Source of the DNA: Symbiodinium natans | Taxonomy: Eukaryota > Sar > Dinophyceae > Suessiales > Symbiodiniaceae | Assembly: GCA_905221605.1 (NCBI GenBank) | Contig: CAJNDS010002593.1 | Location: forward strand, 311,314-350,124 | Direction of reading: 5' to 3' | Length of the DNA: 38,811 nucleotides | Shown here: positions 19,824-30,790 of the stretch, piece by piece | Layout: each line of letters begins with the position of its first letter | Position numbering within the stretch: position 1 is the first letter of the stretch | Program-made: the position numbers and the translations under genes | The notes under the pieces: model-generated | What the model was told of the DNA's origin: nothing | The model's database searches: none | The model's input: only the letters and a program-made list of their open reading frames with translations

Positions 19824-21824
19824 ATGGATGAGATCTCGCCCTTGCCATCATCCCAGCGGCTCAGAAAATGCTTCCGAAGTTTGCGCCCCGCCATGTGCTG
19901 GAGGTGGGTACGAAGGCATGTTGTGACTGCCTGTGCCCTCTTGATTGTCCTTATTGTCCTTACTTTGGTCTTCTCGGCGGAAGCGCAAGGATCAAGTTTG
20001 CTGCCGGAGCTTTCTGGTCTGAAGCCGCTCTCGTCAAAGGCGAAGCAGGCCGACGCAGGCAAGCCCTCGAACTTCACGACAGGAACTACAGGAACTACAG
20101 GAACGAGTGTTCAGGTGGCATCTGGAGTGGTCGCCGCGAGCCCATTCAAGGTGCCGGATACTGAGCCTCCCAGAAGTCAATTCTTGCCAGTGTTCCTGGA
20201 AGAGGAAGTGCTGCAGAGGAACACTTACCCGATAAAGTTGATCCCTACATTCGATGGACAGTGGACGGTGGATGATCCAACACAAGCTGTCTTCTACATC
20301 GTGTGCTGCGGCCCTCTCGATCGCATGCTGCATCTGCCGCTACGGACGCCCGAGCGGCCCTACTTGTGTTACGATTGTGATGCTGTCCTTGCCATCGACA
20401 GGCCCTTCCTGAGAGACCCTACAAAATGGTGAAAGCAAGTAGGCTGATGCCCGGTAGCCGCCGTTGTTCCGTTTGATGGATGAAGATGCAGCACTGTCAG
20501 CGGAATTGACACAGAAAAGTGGGCAACTAGGCTGGCAGGTTGTGCAGTCTTGAAGGCATGGAAGCACCAAAGAGGAAGGATGCATCGCAATCCTAAACAC
20601 CAGAGCAACTCCTACAGACGAAAGCCAGGAAGCCCAAGACCCAACAAGTCCAGGCCAAGCTCAAGCTAGGGGCCATTTGTCGAGGGGGTCAAGGAGGTAT
20701 TTGTGCATTGAGAGGACCCGTCCAGTCCATATCTGCTTGCTTGCCCTCCGACATCCTCCGACCAGATCGGAAAAGCACAACCAAAAGCTGCCACACTTGC
20801 GCAAGACCTTAGCGATCTCAGGTCCTTTTTCGGTCACTGGCACGATTCCTTGGGTGATTGTAGTGTCGTACATGAGGTTATGATTGACATGTTGGAGTGG
20901 GTGTTAAATTGACCGAATGAACCCTGCAGGTTGGAAGGGGGCTGCTGGCAGAACTGCGCTGACATCTGGGCTTTGCTGTCTCGGCGGGACTTCATGTTTG
21001 CGTCGTCCGATCTGCGGTATTGGGACAAGGGCAATGATTCGGCACTGCCCTTGCCTGGTGTGACCTACGCTCACCACTACCCAAGGCCAGAGAAGCTGCA
21101 AGCGCTCAGAGTGCCACCATCGAATCCACCGAGGTATTTTCTGACCTTCCAGGGGCTTTGGAATGTTGGGAAGGGTGGCACATGCTTTGTCCGCCTAAAT
21201 ATGGCCGCCATTCTGAACAGTACGAACAAGTTACCAAAGGCATTGAAGAACTCCGCCGGCGAGCCACTGCCGCTGCCAACAAAGAGTTATGAACCTCCGT
21301 CAGATGTCTTTATATCGATTGCAGGCGAAACGCACAACTTAAAGGAGCAAAGGAACTACTATTCGTTGTTCGATTCTGCTTACAGCCTTGTCCTGCACGG
21401 GCATGGCCGATGGAGTTACCGGCTGATGGAATGCTTGAGTGGAGGAGCGATTCCCGTCATCATGGCCGAAGGATGGAGTCTTCCTTTTCAAGAGCTTATC
21501 GATTGGGAACAAATCTCCGTACAGCGGCCAGAGTCCATGGGCCTCGATCCTCAGGGTCTCGTTGAGAGCCTGACTCGTGATCCTGAAAGGATAGCAGCCA
21601 CTCGAAAGCGTGTTGCGGAGGTCTTCGAGAAACACCTTGGGACATATCAGAGCCGACTCACTGCCATGCTCCGGGCCGCCGCCCTGTGGAAGCAGGACTG
21701 GCGGGAGCGGGAGAAGGGGACATTGAGGATGCTGGCAGATGCCTTCGCGGTGCAGCGACCCGACAAGGTGTTGAGCTACCTACAATCTGCAACAAAGCCG
21801 CCAGAGGCAGGCACTACTTCATAG
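19824..21824 (+). CDS. exostosin-family (GT47) glycosyltransferase, type II membrane protein
   Basis: Complete two-exon gene: 19824-20428 and 20930-21824, joined in phase across a 501-bp GT/AG intron to give 499 residues. Residues about 33-50 (VVTACALLIVLIVLTLVF) form a signal anchor after a short basic cytosolic tail (LRKCFRSLRP, RWVRRH), so the catalytic part should face the Golgi/ER lumen. A stem with TGTTGTTGT follows. The exostosin core (PF03016) is seen in FSIAGETHN-like FISIAGETHN, then YSLVLHGHGRWSYRLMECLS and GGAIPVIMAEGWSLPFQELI, matching the family pattern FCL.P.G...S.R..E....GCIPVI and LPF...LDW. The family transfers sugars in plant cell-wall and animal heparan-sulfate synthesis; donor and acceptor cannot be deduced here. 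Cys-rich patches (CYDCDAVLA, GGCWQNCADIW) may form disulfides. A decayed copy of the 3' end lies at 22.4 kb. Confidence 0.85.
20077..20106 (+). repeat. in-frame ACAGGAACT minisatellite
   Basis: About three tandem copies of the 9-mer ACAGGAACT, encoding TGT units in the stem region of the GT47 protein. Copy number may vary without frameshift. Confidence 0.85.
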
Positions 21825-22401
21825 CAGGAAGGAGCTCGAAGCCAGCATTGCCAATGTCACCCGTGATGGGGCTGTACCTGCATCAAGCCGGTCGCGGGTC
21901 GCGCAGGTCCAGGGAGCAGATTTGTGTACCCTGATTTTACGGCAAGCTGCTGTCAGCCCGCTCCATCGCATGCCGCGTCTCCCGCAGCGGTCGCCGCACC
22001 ACTAACCCTGCTTTCTGCTACGATTTCGATGAGGCCCTCGCCATCAAGGGTACCTTTTCGACAGCCAAGCCCAGACTTGCCAAGACGAAGAGGCACAGGA
22101 TGGCACAGGTTTCGAGGGATCTAGGAGTTCGCATTTAAGTTACAAGTGCCATTGGTAGATGAAGTTTTTTGTGTCGGTTTGTTTTTTTCCATGCGTTTTT
22201 GGCAAAGGTTCAGGCGGCCGAGCCGAAGGGGGTGCACATGCAGGTTAAAGTCGCTACTCATTTGCTCGCAGAATACTACTAGCCACCATCTTTCCCGCCT
22301 GCGTTGACCAGGTTTGGAACGGGCTTCTTGCACATTGCCGCTGCAGCTGTTACGATCTGTGACTATTGGAAGGGTCCAGATGTGCACGTGAAGACATCCA
22401 A
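21825..22401. other. 3' flank of GT47 gene, possible decayed duplicate
   Basis: No intact gene. Around 22017-22045 the sequence TGCTACGATTTCGATGAGGC resembles exon 1 of the GT47 gene near 20366-20390 (CYDCDAVLAI versus CYDFDEALAI in translation), in the same order relative to the clearer duplicate at 22.4 kb. This suggests a whole decayed copy with only islands left. Confidence 0.35.
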
Positions 22402-22560
22402 CCAGTGGCCGCGCCGAAGCGTGTTGCAGAGGTCGGGAAACACCTTAGCGGACCTTGGGGGACACATCAGAGACGTCTCACTGCCATGCTCCGGGCCACC
22501 GCCCTGTGGAAGCAAGACTGGTGCGGATACCGGCAGATGCGCGGTGCAGAGACCTTGCTA
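22402..22560 (+). pseudogene. degenerate duplicate of GT47 gene 3' region
   Basis: Corresponds to 21603-21770 of the GT47 gene. Shared runs include CGAAGCGTGTTGC versus CGAAAGCGTGTTGC, then ACTGCCATGCTCCGGGCC and GCCCTGTGGAAGCA, and finally GGCAGATG...GCGGTGCAG. Insertions (for example AGCGGACCTTGGGG at 22446-22462) and a deletion break the frame, so it cannot encode the exostosin tail. The same order of blocks about 800 bp downstream of the source indicates a local tandem duplication. Confidence 0.8.
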
Positions 22561-22826
22561 GGCTCGTGCACCGCCGCAGAAATGTCAGTGCACGCTCTTT
22601 TAGTGTTTTGGGTTTGGGCGGGTCTTATGTGCATCTCAGGCCAAGAAAAGATGGACAGTCCTGGACAGTAGCAAGGGCTCGACATCAAAACAGCACTAGC
22701 GCAGACTGCCATGCTATGTGTCCGAGCTTACGGGACTCCAAGTAGTAATGTGAGCAGCTGTTTGCATCAACTTAGGTTTATCCAACAACATGGCCTGCCT
22801 GTATCTGCTTGTCCTAGGTCAGTCCG
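22561..22826. other. no gene recognised
   Basis: Spacer between the decayed GT47 copy and the next candidate coding exon. No frame with convincing features. Confidence 0.3.
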
Positions 22827-23025
22827 ATGCGCTCAGCCCTCTTCGATGACGAGGCCAGCACCATCACAGAGCCACAGGGCAGGTAGTGGCTACAGTGGGG
22901 CTACACTGGCTCAGTCAAAGTATCACCTTAAGTCCAATGAGCATAGCCGATGCCAGGTCATTCAGGCTGCTTACCAGTACGAGAACGCTATCCGCAAGCT
23001 TTTCCTACAATATGTCTGGATCTGA
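22827..23025 (+). CDS. possible two-exon small protein or gene 3' end
   Basis: Exon 22827-22882 (MRSALFDDEASTITEPQG, strongly C/G-ending codons) joins in phase to 22947-23025 (CQVIQAAYQYENAIRKLFLQ, stop TGA 23023-23025) across a 64-bp GT/AG intron. If the ATG at 22827 is the start, the product is 44 residues; the frame is also open back to CCTAG at 22817, which could be an acceptor. No family recognised. Confidence 0.35.
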
Positions 23026-24434
23026 GCACAGGAGTCACAGGAGAAGGCCCGGGCACCAAACACATTGGAGCACGTTCATGAGATGCCTAGGCCACAGGAG
23101 AGCGGAGCGCTTCCGGAGGGGTTACATTGACTCTGGAGGCGCAAGAAATCCCTTCAACTCTATTGAATCTATTGAGTTTTAGTTTGTGTGCCGCCATGTT
23201 TTAGTATTTCAAGAACTGGCAGTAGGGAAGCAGAGATTAGCATATTGACGTGCAGCCGGTTCTCGGCTTGAGGATGCGTCGTGGATTCTTGGGAACTTAT
23301 GAGAAAAATGTTGAGATTCCGAAGAAAGTGAAGCGGACAGGAGCGAGCCGGTCGAGCCATCAGTGCCCGATCCATCTTTCGCCTGGCCCGCGCGATGCGT
23401 CTAGTTCCCGACTGCTTGGTTCCAGGCTTGGTAGAGTGATGGAGCTTGCTGAAGCAACTGATTACCTGTAATTACAATCTCGCAAGTGGTTCGTTTCGGT
23501 GTGTGTTAATCTTGTTGCCCTTCTGCAGAGGAAGCTTTCGTGGGTCGAACTTCCGGCCTGGCCAGGTGAGTTCCAAGATGTGGTGAATGGGCTCCGCTTC
23601 CACAGCCACCGCCCATGGAAGCGTTGAGGGATGTTGAGGGGTCGTTGAGGAGCTTGGATGTCTGGATGTCTCTGAGATGCTGCAGCAGATGTGCTCAAAT
23701 GTGCTCAGCACCTGAGCCGCTGGAAACACAAGCCGTGGTAAGTCTGGAGTCTGGATCCAGGTGCATCTCGTACTGCGGAGAACCGCTTCTTCCAGGCGTG
23801 TCTGTCGCAAACTCGAATCGCAAAAAAAAACCTCGTAGATGATCATGGTTGGCCCGTTGGCCCGGCAGGTCAGAGCAGGGAAAGGAAAGGGATCCACGTC
23901 TTCCTTGTCAGGGTTCAGGTCAGGTCTTGGAAGCCTCGCAGGTAAATCAAGACATTGATCTTTGGGCTTGGAGTTCGGACTTGATGGTTACTGCAGTCAA
24001 GATGGTAACCAGACGTCACCATCAATGATTGGCATGATTCCACTTGCCAGGAAGGACGGATGTTGCAGCGAGAAGAGGCACATGGCCTCAGCTGGTATCG
24101 GGCGGTCTGCGAGCACGCGATGCCCTTCAGCAAATGTCAGTTTGTAAGACCGCATGTGTCGAGGGCGATGTGGTGTGGCGAAGGGCTCAGTCTTTCATGC
24201 AGAATGCAGGAGCCGAAATGGCACCGACCAGCAGAGGGGATGCTGGCTGGTGAGCCACGTGCAGCCGGCACAGCTTTGCCAAATGAACGTGCGTGCATTC
24301 CAGTATGCTTCAGGCTCTTCTAAGCACACGCTTGGTGAGCTGCAACTTGCAATTGCTCGATGTACCGCCTGTACTGTTAGAGAAAGGCCATGGCCTGCCA
24401 GGCTTCTTTTTTCCTGAGATGCTGGAGATCCTTG
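23026..24434. other. mostly unassigned; isolated splice-like signals
   Basis: A GTAAGT donor lies at 23737 after a possible exon (about 23613-23736, EALRDVEGSLRSLDVW in one frame). A second coding-like patch is at 24060-24230, where two + frames compete. Eight A's follow 23820. I cannot build a gene here. Confidence 0.3.
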
Positions 24435-24693
24435 CTGCTGCCGCTGCCCAAGACAAGCAATGCGGCGACTCACACCGCCTTGTCAGAGCTGCGCCAAATT
24501 GTTTTGGAGAAGTTCGCAGGTTCACTCGGTCGGTTTGCATCAGCTCTGCATAGGTTTTCCTCAGCATAGGTAAAGGTTGGGGAAATGATGTCTCGAAGCC
24601 ATGCGGTTCAGTTGAATTTGCAAATGTGGATACAGCACTTTCCAGTCGGCTTAAGCTGAAGAAGCAAGCGCAAAAGCGCGCGCAGGTTTGCAC
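24435..24693 (+). CDS. coding exons of unknown protein
   Basis: Two coding-like frames: about 24448-24553 (SNAATHTALSELRQIVLEKF) and about 24567-24693 (NDVSKPCGSVEFANVDTALS, then RLKLKKQAQKRAQ before a GTTTGC donor). Removing about 57 bp (24510-24566, GT/AG) joins them in phase. Both read as soluble helical protein. No family recognised; the ends are unknown. Confidence 0.35.
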
Positions 24694-24754
24694 AAGCTTG
24701 TGCGTGTTCTTTTCGCGAGGGCAGTCCTTGTGTAAGGGGACTCTTCACGGCTCT

Positions 24755-25169
24755 TCAGTGACATGTGGCCTCAAGCACGGCATCTGAGAAGGCTGCCTTC
24801 CACACGCCTCCCCGGCTGTACGGCGAGCCTGTGCAGGACCGGAATGGTTCCCCGTCTTCAGTGTGGGGCAGTTCTAGGGCTGGCAGACCTCCCTCAATGC
24901 TCTGCAAAAATGGGTAAAAATTTAGCTGGAGAGTTCTGACGAGTGTACAGCCGGGAGCTGCGCAGCCAGGCTTTAGGGTCGTTTTCTGGCGCACAGTGAC
25001 ACAGGATCGCGTGGAGCGCATCCACGAGATCTTTGGCGACCTGCTTCAACTTCCGCGCGAAGAAGACGGACATGTTTGCGGCCCAGAGGGTCCGAAACAA
25101 GATCCATAAGACCCGCAAGAACCTGTCGAGTACTCGATGGCACGTACATGCAGCAGGCGCTGGCTTCAT
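24755..25169 (-). CDS. probable minus-strand gene, terminal exons, unknown function
   Basis: On the minus strand, 24903-24755 is open with a typical protein texture (GGLPALELPHTEDGEPFRSC, then SPYSRGGVWKAAFSDAVLEA) and stop TGA at 24757-24755. It is preceded by a strong acceptor (minus-strand ACCCATTTTTGCAG). Upstream, one minus frame gives LAGLMDLVSDPLGRKHVRLL, another ANMSVFFARKLKQVAKDLVD; the first joins the terminal exon in phase using GTGTCA near 25004. The + strand frames in this interval look less protein-like. If real, it breaks the otherwise one-directional order of genes. No family recognised. Confidence 0.4.
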
Positions 25170-25618
25170 TCCAGCAGATGGGATAATGGTACCAACATTG
25201 CTGTGGAATGGTGTTGCCTCAGGGCTTCAAAGCGGAGCTGTACTTGAAGGTGGGCAAGTGCGCGGAAGGGCCTCGTCATTGAGTCTGATTCAAGAGTGCT
25301 ACCGCAGCGACAACTCTGCAGCATTCAGCATCTGCAATCGGAGAGCCATTCCAAGTAGTAGTACGGCACTGCTAGCCGCTAGCCGCTGTTGACCTCGAGT
25401 TGGACCGCCGTAGGCCACTGCAGGCATCCACGATACGCTGTGCTCTTAGAGTCAGGGACAGTGGTTCGGGAGTTGGAGACCTGTACTGTAGATTGGGATG
25501 GGTGAAACTTAAAGAATGTTATGCTGCATAACAAACCTCTTCAACGTTCCACCTTCGCTCTCCTCCCCTCCTCTCACGCATCGAGTCAAAATCCGTTCGT
25601 GTGTATGGCCAATCGAGG
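25170..25618. other. no gene recognised
   Basis: Spacer between the minus-strand candidate and the next + strand exons. It contains a short CTAGCCGCTAGCCGCT direct repeat near 25372-25388. Confidence 0.3.
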
Positions 25619-26041
25619 CAGGAGTTGCTGGAAGACATGGGCTTCAGTCCGCAGAGTCTGGACGAAGTGTTGCAAGCGCAGGGCCCTTATGGGTGACATG
25701 TTGCGAGTTGTGTGACGTTGTGCGCGACAGTCACGACTCCCCACGCCCTCAAACAGTCACCTTTGTCAAGGGTTGATGTGGAGCTTCCCAAGCTGGCAGA
25801 GCGAAAGGCGGCGCTGGCTTGGCGCGTGATCCTTTCAAACCCTGTCCTTTGCAAAGCCAGCGGTCTGATCGTCCCCAAATATCGGCGCCAAGCCTACGCC
25901 CGCCTGCCCCCGGCTCCGCTCTGCAGGAGCCGGAGCATCTGGAATTTCAGACCCAAAAGCGATACCATTGCTGAAGCACAGACCACAGTGGCTCGGAAGG
26001 ATGGTGCACGATGTGCAAGGACGGGGACATACGGGGACTGA
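25619..26041 (+). CDS. coding exons of unknown protein
   Basis: Exon about 25619-25691 reads QELLEDMGFSPQSLDEVLQA, reminiscent of a UBA-like three-helix start (LxxMGF) but too short to classify. A frame from about 25737 to 26041 reads VDVELPKLAERKAALAWRVI and later SDTIAEAQTTVARKDG, stop at 26039-26041. The junction between them is unresolved (a 38-bp GT/AG gap ending at GACAG 25729 is possible but mis-phased). Confidence 0.35.
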
Positions 26042-27094
26042 AAAGGAGGTGGTCCCCACTGCACAGGTTCTTGAGGACCCTCAAGGGTCTTTTGGGTCTC
26101 TGAGGTCTTTTGGGCATCCATGGGTTCGCGGGGCCCCTTTGGATCCCCAGGCTGTCCCCTGGAGTGACAAAATGCAACAGAAATGCACAAACGGCGCCTC
26201 CAAGTGCGCGGAAGTCCTGGAGGATCCTGGAGGTAAGTATCCAGACGCCCGAGGTGTGGAGCTTCGGCGGACTTGCATCATAAGTGAGTCCAGTGCTTGT
26301 CGAGGGTGTATGTAACGAAAGTCACGGAGTGGTGGGGAAATGGCCTTCCTGGAGGATCCGCACATCCCGAAGCCACCTCCGAACGTGGTGGACAAGCTCC
26401 CACTCCAGCCGATGACTGCGGATGCGCGACTCGCAACATTCTCAGCAGTTTCAACTGCCTGTGAATGGTGGTCGCAGGGCTCTTGCATGCTGTTGCATAT
26501 GCGTCTGGAGCTGCGAAAGCTTTTAAAAACATGACACGAATCAGATCCCTGGAGCAAGCAGCATTGAAGAAATCTAAGGATGATATGCAAAGGACGGGCG
26601 CCCTGAGTTTTTGTGTCCATGATGAGTGAAGCCATGTGAAGCCTATACTGTGGAGACTACAAATGCCTCATGGGAAACCATGCTCGACGCCGAAACTCTG
26701 AACTCAACCCTGGAACCCTCAAGGCCTTAAGCCCCGCCAGCCTCCCCAAATGGGTTGTCAGGAGAAACCCGTTGGGCAAAGCGGCGGCCGCTGGCAAGAA
26801 AAAGGGGCGGGCCTTGCTTGTTGAAGCGCCCACTGCCTTTTGTCTGCGAACCCACACCCTATTCAAAGAGGGGTTTAGGGTTTAGATAACTCTATGGCTC
26901 CTGGATTAGCTCCTCTACTTCCAGTTCAATGCAGGCTTCGACGTCTCGACCTCTGACTCTCGTAGATTCGGGGCTTGCCTTGCCGCAGCTTCGCAGCATT
27001 TGCGGTGTGGTTGGTGCAAAATCCCTAAACTCTAAGTAGCCGTAAAACCCCACTGTGGAAACCCTATTTCTGGCATCCTGTATGGAGATGGCAG
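26042..27094. other. weakly supported exons and spacer
   Basis: A consensus GTAAGT donor at 26233 follows GGAGGATCCTGGAG. A + frame 26340-26534 reads AFLEDPHIPKPPPNVVDKLP but has overlapping minus-strand competitors. Two TTTAGGG units lie at 26873-26886. I do not call a gene. Confidence 0.3.
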
Positions 27095-28552
27095 GAAGAA
27101 GTCGAAGGCCGTGAAGCAGCCGAAAATGCGGGAGGCCTTCTACGGCAAGATCCCAGTGAAATGGAACCAGGCCAGCGCCTCAACTCAACCTCCTCCGACA
27201 AGCTCTCAGGGGGCAAGGTTCAGGGGCTCAAAAGAACTTGCACTGCGCACCGACCCGTGCTCACTTTAAGCCGGAGTGTTCATGTTCGTGTCGGAGGTCT
27301 CTGCTTGATCTCCCACGACCACCGAAAGCTGGCACATGCGAAGTTATTACGATCGGGGTTGAAAGGGACTACAAGCTCGAAGTCCCAGGTCCAATGGCTG
27401 GGGAAGAGACCAGAGCCACCGAAGGTGGTGATTCCTCCGATGTGGCCGGGACATGGGGGGCTGGAAGCTGCTCCACGAACCCTTTGAAGTCACCGCTGCC
27501 AAACAACTGTACTGTAGGAACTCTAGGAACGCAAACCTCAAGTTCTCTCTGTTTAAGCGAGGGCTTGCAGGGCACTTCTCTTTGTTCTGCATGTTCTGCC
27601 TGGCTGTGTCTGCACAGCTTCAGAGAGATGCCCTGGCAGGCAGACGGACAGCAAAGCAGCCATGCTGCAGCCAGGGACCTGTGCCAGGGCTGTGGGCACT
27701 TTCTCTGCGTGCCACGTTAGATGTTGATACCTGATGCCTCCCCTGGTGATCACATTCATTCTGACATGAGGTCGTTGGAGGATCACCTTAAGCCCTAGAA
27801 ACCCTCGATCAAAAGGCGCCTGGATGATCACATCATGCAGCAGCGCGAAGAGGCAGCTTGGGAAGCCCTACGGCCGAGACATGCCGAAGCAAAGCGAAGC
27901 AAAGACTCGGGGTCGCTGTCCCTAAGCCCGGAGTTCGGTGAGAGAACGTTCGAAGACCTCTGAGTAAGACGGAGATCCGCAACCCCCTTCGGGCTCTTTT
28001 CCTTTTGGCTCCTGGCTTCCAGTGCTTCCAGCTTGAGGGCGCTGGTGGTAGAAGGGGGGCAAGCCCTTGAATCCCGAAAGGAGCACACCTGCAGCCTGCA
28101 GCCTGCCAAAGGAGTGCAAGTGGCAGCTTTAAGGGTTTCCACCGAAAGCCACGAGCCCAAGCCTCATTCATACCATCTCATTCCAAAGCCGCTCATCACT
28201 TCGCAGTCGCGGGTTGTGAACACTCCGTCTACCGGCTGGGTTCTTCGGCTACAGCTCATCGTGCCGGCCTTATGCTTGCAAAGTGTTGTTTTAAACAGTG
28301 TGTTGCGACTTTTTGCTAAACTGAGAAGTATTGAATCAAGATCAAGGATGAGCCACTGCGAGCACCTGTCTGCTCAAAGAGCGAGGAGGCGAGGTTTTGG
28401 GGTTCGAAGACCTCTGCAGCTTCCCCGCAGAGAGCACTGGCCCCCACGAGGTCACGACATTGATGGAGGCAGCGCTGACCTCCAGAAGGCTGGAGTTCGC
28501 ATCTCCTACCCTGAAGTGGCCCTGCTATCCAGCAGCTAACCCGAGCCCCTGA
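27095..28552 (+). CDS. probable exons of one or more unknown genes
   Basis: Four coding-like + strand pieces: 27095-27217 (KSKAVKQPKMREAFYGKIPV, donor GTTCAG), about 27330-27490 (EVITIGVERDYKLEVPGPM), 27799-27963 (MQQREEAAWEALRPRHAEAK, then SLSLSPEFGERTFEDL and TGA, with GTAAGA directly after the stop), and about 28385-28552 (FEDLCSFPAESTGPHEVTTL, stop 28550-28552). Third positions are strongly C/G. They may be one gene with introns or several; junctions were not resolved. No domain recognised. Confidence 0.35.
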
Positions 28553-30024
28553 ACCCTACACAGGCTTCGGCAATATGACACTGCCATGGCTCTCCTCATC
28601 CGGGCTCGGAAGCTTTGGGTGGCAGTGGAGGCGGGGAGTGAGGGAAGCTGCTTGTATGGACGAATCCCTTGCCAATTTGTGAGCACCGAACATACCGTCA
28701 TGTGCTGAGCAAAGTAGCAGTACCGCCGGAAAAGGCAAGTTCCTCCCCCTTAACCTCGTTGAGGCAAAGCAGCGAAGGGCTGAGTGGGAGGATGTACAAG
28801 CCTTGGTGCCCACGTTCCCTCCTCAGTGGGGGCAACTTAGGACTGAGGCCTGAGTCTCCTGAATTCGGAGAGAGAAATCATCTTTTGTATTTAGGAAGAA
28901 AAGCCTAGACAATGAGAGATTGCAAGAGACGGGCATGGACAGGCTGTGCGTGAGCAGTTTTTTTAGCTTGTGCGCAACGCTTTATAGGTGTGACATGGCC
29001 TTCTCTCCATGTCGCCGTGTCTATGGGGCGTGTATGTGCACGGAGGCCTCGATATTACGCAACAGGCGCGCGTGAGATCCGCGTGGATGGCGAGCACGAA
29101 GAACGTCATGTAATCGACGTCGTCTCTAGAAACCCCTGAGCCCTGAAGCGCCAGACCGAGAGGGCGTTGGATCCATCTGGGGATTATGATTAAGGGCTAT
29201 TTGTAGGGAGTGCTCGGCGTTGCAAACAGTCCCACATCAGCGGTGTGAAACCAATTGGCGTGATCCGCATAACAAGCATGGAAACCCTTTGCGATCTTCT
29301 TGCAGTACTGGGATACTGGGCCATGTAACCGACCTGAAACACGCTTGACCTTTATCAATGCTATGCTGCAATGCCCATTGTCAGCAAAAGCAGGAGCAGA
29401 TTTCCTAAAACCCAAAGTTCAACCTCTGAACCTTGCTGTGCACTGGGTTTGAGATTGCTCCGACCAGGTCCCAGCACTTACATCCAAGCCATGTTAGCAA
29501 TCTTGAAAGGAATATAGAAAGCTCAGCCAGCGAGTTCTCAAAACAACCTTGTTCACTCCAGACTCCACCTTGGCACGTTTTGGGGCTGGAAAGCGGTGGG
29601 TTGCCGCAGCTGTCGTTGGCTCCGCTTGTTTTCAAGGCCATCTCCGTGGAGCACAAGTGCAAACAGCACGACTCCGGTAACCAACAGGCTGGCTCATGTC
29701 TGCCTGCTTTCTGCAGTGCAAGCCTCAAGCGTTCAGAGTTCTGCCTCGTAGCCACACTCACCCGTAAGCCTCGAAAGCCCTAAACTGGCCCTAAACCCCC
29801 TGAACCCCGAAACAGTCTCAAGTTCTCTGCGCCCCTAAAGCTCCGAGAAGTCAGGAACTTCGATGAGGCCTTTGGCACTGCCGAGGCTGGGAGCCCCAGC
29901 TGGCTCTTATCGGTTTTTTTCTGTTGAGTTGAGGGAGTGCAAACTTCTGTGAGGATCTGGATTGCACCATCTTTCCAGATGAGCTCTCGCGCCCACCGCC
30001 CAGCTTTGAGTTTTCCTGATCTCG
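28553..30024. other. unassigned, rich in telomere-like words
   Basis: CCCTGAACCCTACA (28548-28560), ACCCCTGAGCCCTGAAG (29128-29145) and CCCTAAACTGGCCCTAAACC (29779-29798) are degenerate CCCTAAA tracts. An interval open on both strands (+ 29433-29783, - 29405-29761) may hide an exon; the strands cannot be distinguished. No gene called. Confidence 0.3.
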
Positions 30025-30387
30025 TTGATGCCACGGCATAGTCATTCTATCAAACATCGCAATCGCCAGCTCGCTGAGCACCAACGGCCTTACGCTTGCG
30101 CCGAGGTGGGCAGTCAAAGGGCTTGGCCTTTGGTCGGAGCCGCACAGAGAAGCTACCATCGAAAGAGATGGGTGCCCAGCTCGGAGACTAGAAAAGAGTT
30201 CTTAGACTCTTCGAGGGACTTCCTTGCCTGGACAGCAGGTGCTGACGAAGCCATGCGCCGCAGCCAGACTGACCAGTTTGCGCACACCAGCGGTGCTCCC
30301 AGATCAAAACAGGCATGTTGCCGTCCATACATAGCCATTCCGGTTTTGAAAAGTCGCCCTGCTGCTCCAAGGCCATGCGGAGGGTGA
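30025..30387 (+). CDS. possible exon, unknown protein
   Basis: The best part is about 30150-30311, reading SSETRKEFLDSSRDFLAWTA and then DEAMRRSQTDQFAHTSG, with balanced composition and good third positions. The flanks of the open frame look less convincing, so the exon is probably shorter than the interval given. No family recognised. Confidence 0.35.
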   Translation: MMPRHSHSIKHRNRQLAEHQRPYACAEVGSQRAWPLVGAAQRSYHRKRWVPSSETRKEFLDSSRDFLAWTAGADEAMRRSQTDQFAHTSGAPRSKQACCRPYIAIPVLKSRPAAPRPCGG

Positions 30388-30790
30388 TGAAGGCAAAGCA
30401 AAGTGTTGCCTGTTCGCCCTTTCGAAATTCACCGCGAAGCAAGCACATCCTTGACGAGAACAACCTTGGCTGCAATCCGACGATGTGTCGTAGTAGAGCG
30501 ATGAGGGGCGTGAACTGCATACTACTGACGGAAGTACTCTTCCGTGCTTGTATAATCTTGTATATCAGCTTTGCTGGTGCGAGGAGATGCGCTCCCCGAC
30601 CGCCTCGACCGCCGTCGCCAGCTGATGGCTGCACGGAGCTCTGGGCAGGGCCGGGGAACCCAGACTTCGCAGAAGAGAAGAGCAAGCTTCGAGACAATAG
30701 TCAAGGGATTCACACAGGGAGAAGCAACGTAACATGCAAAGCCTGCATAGCCTTTGAATTTCGTTCTGTGGACCAAATTGTGGTGTTTCA

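Noticed and set aside
26081-26635. 184-codon minus-strand open frame
   Set aside because: Overlaps + strand frames and a consensus GTAAGT donor at 26233; contains proline/serine-rich low-information stretches and no domain.
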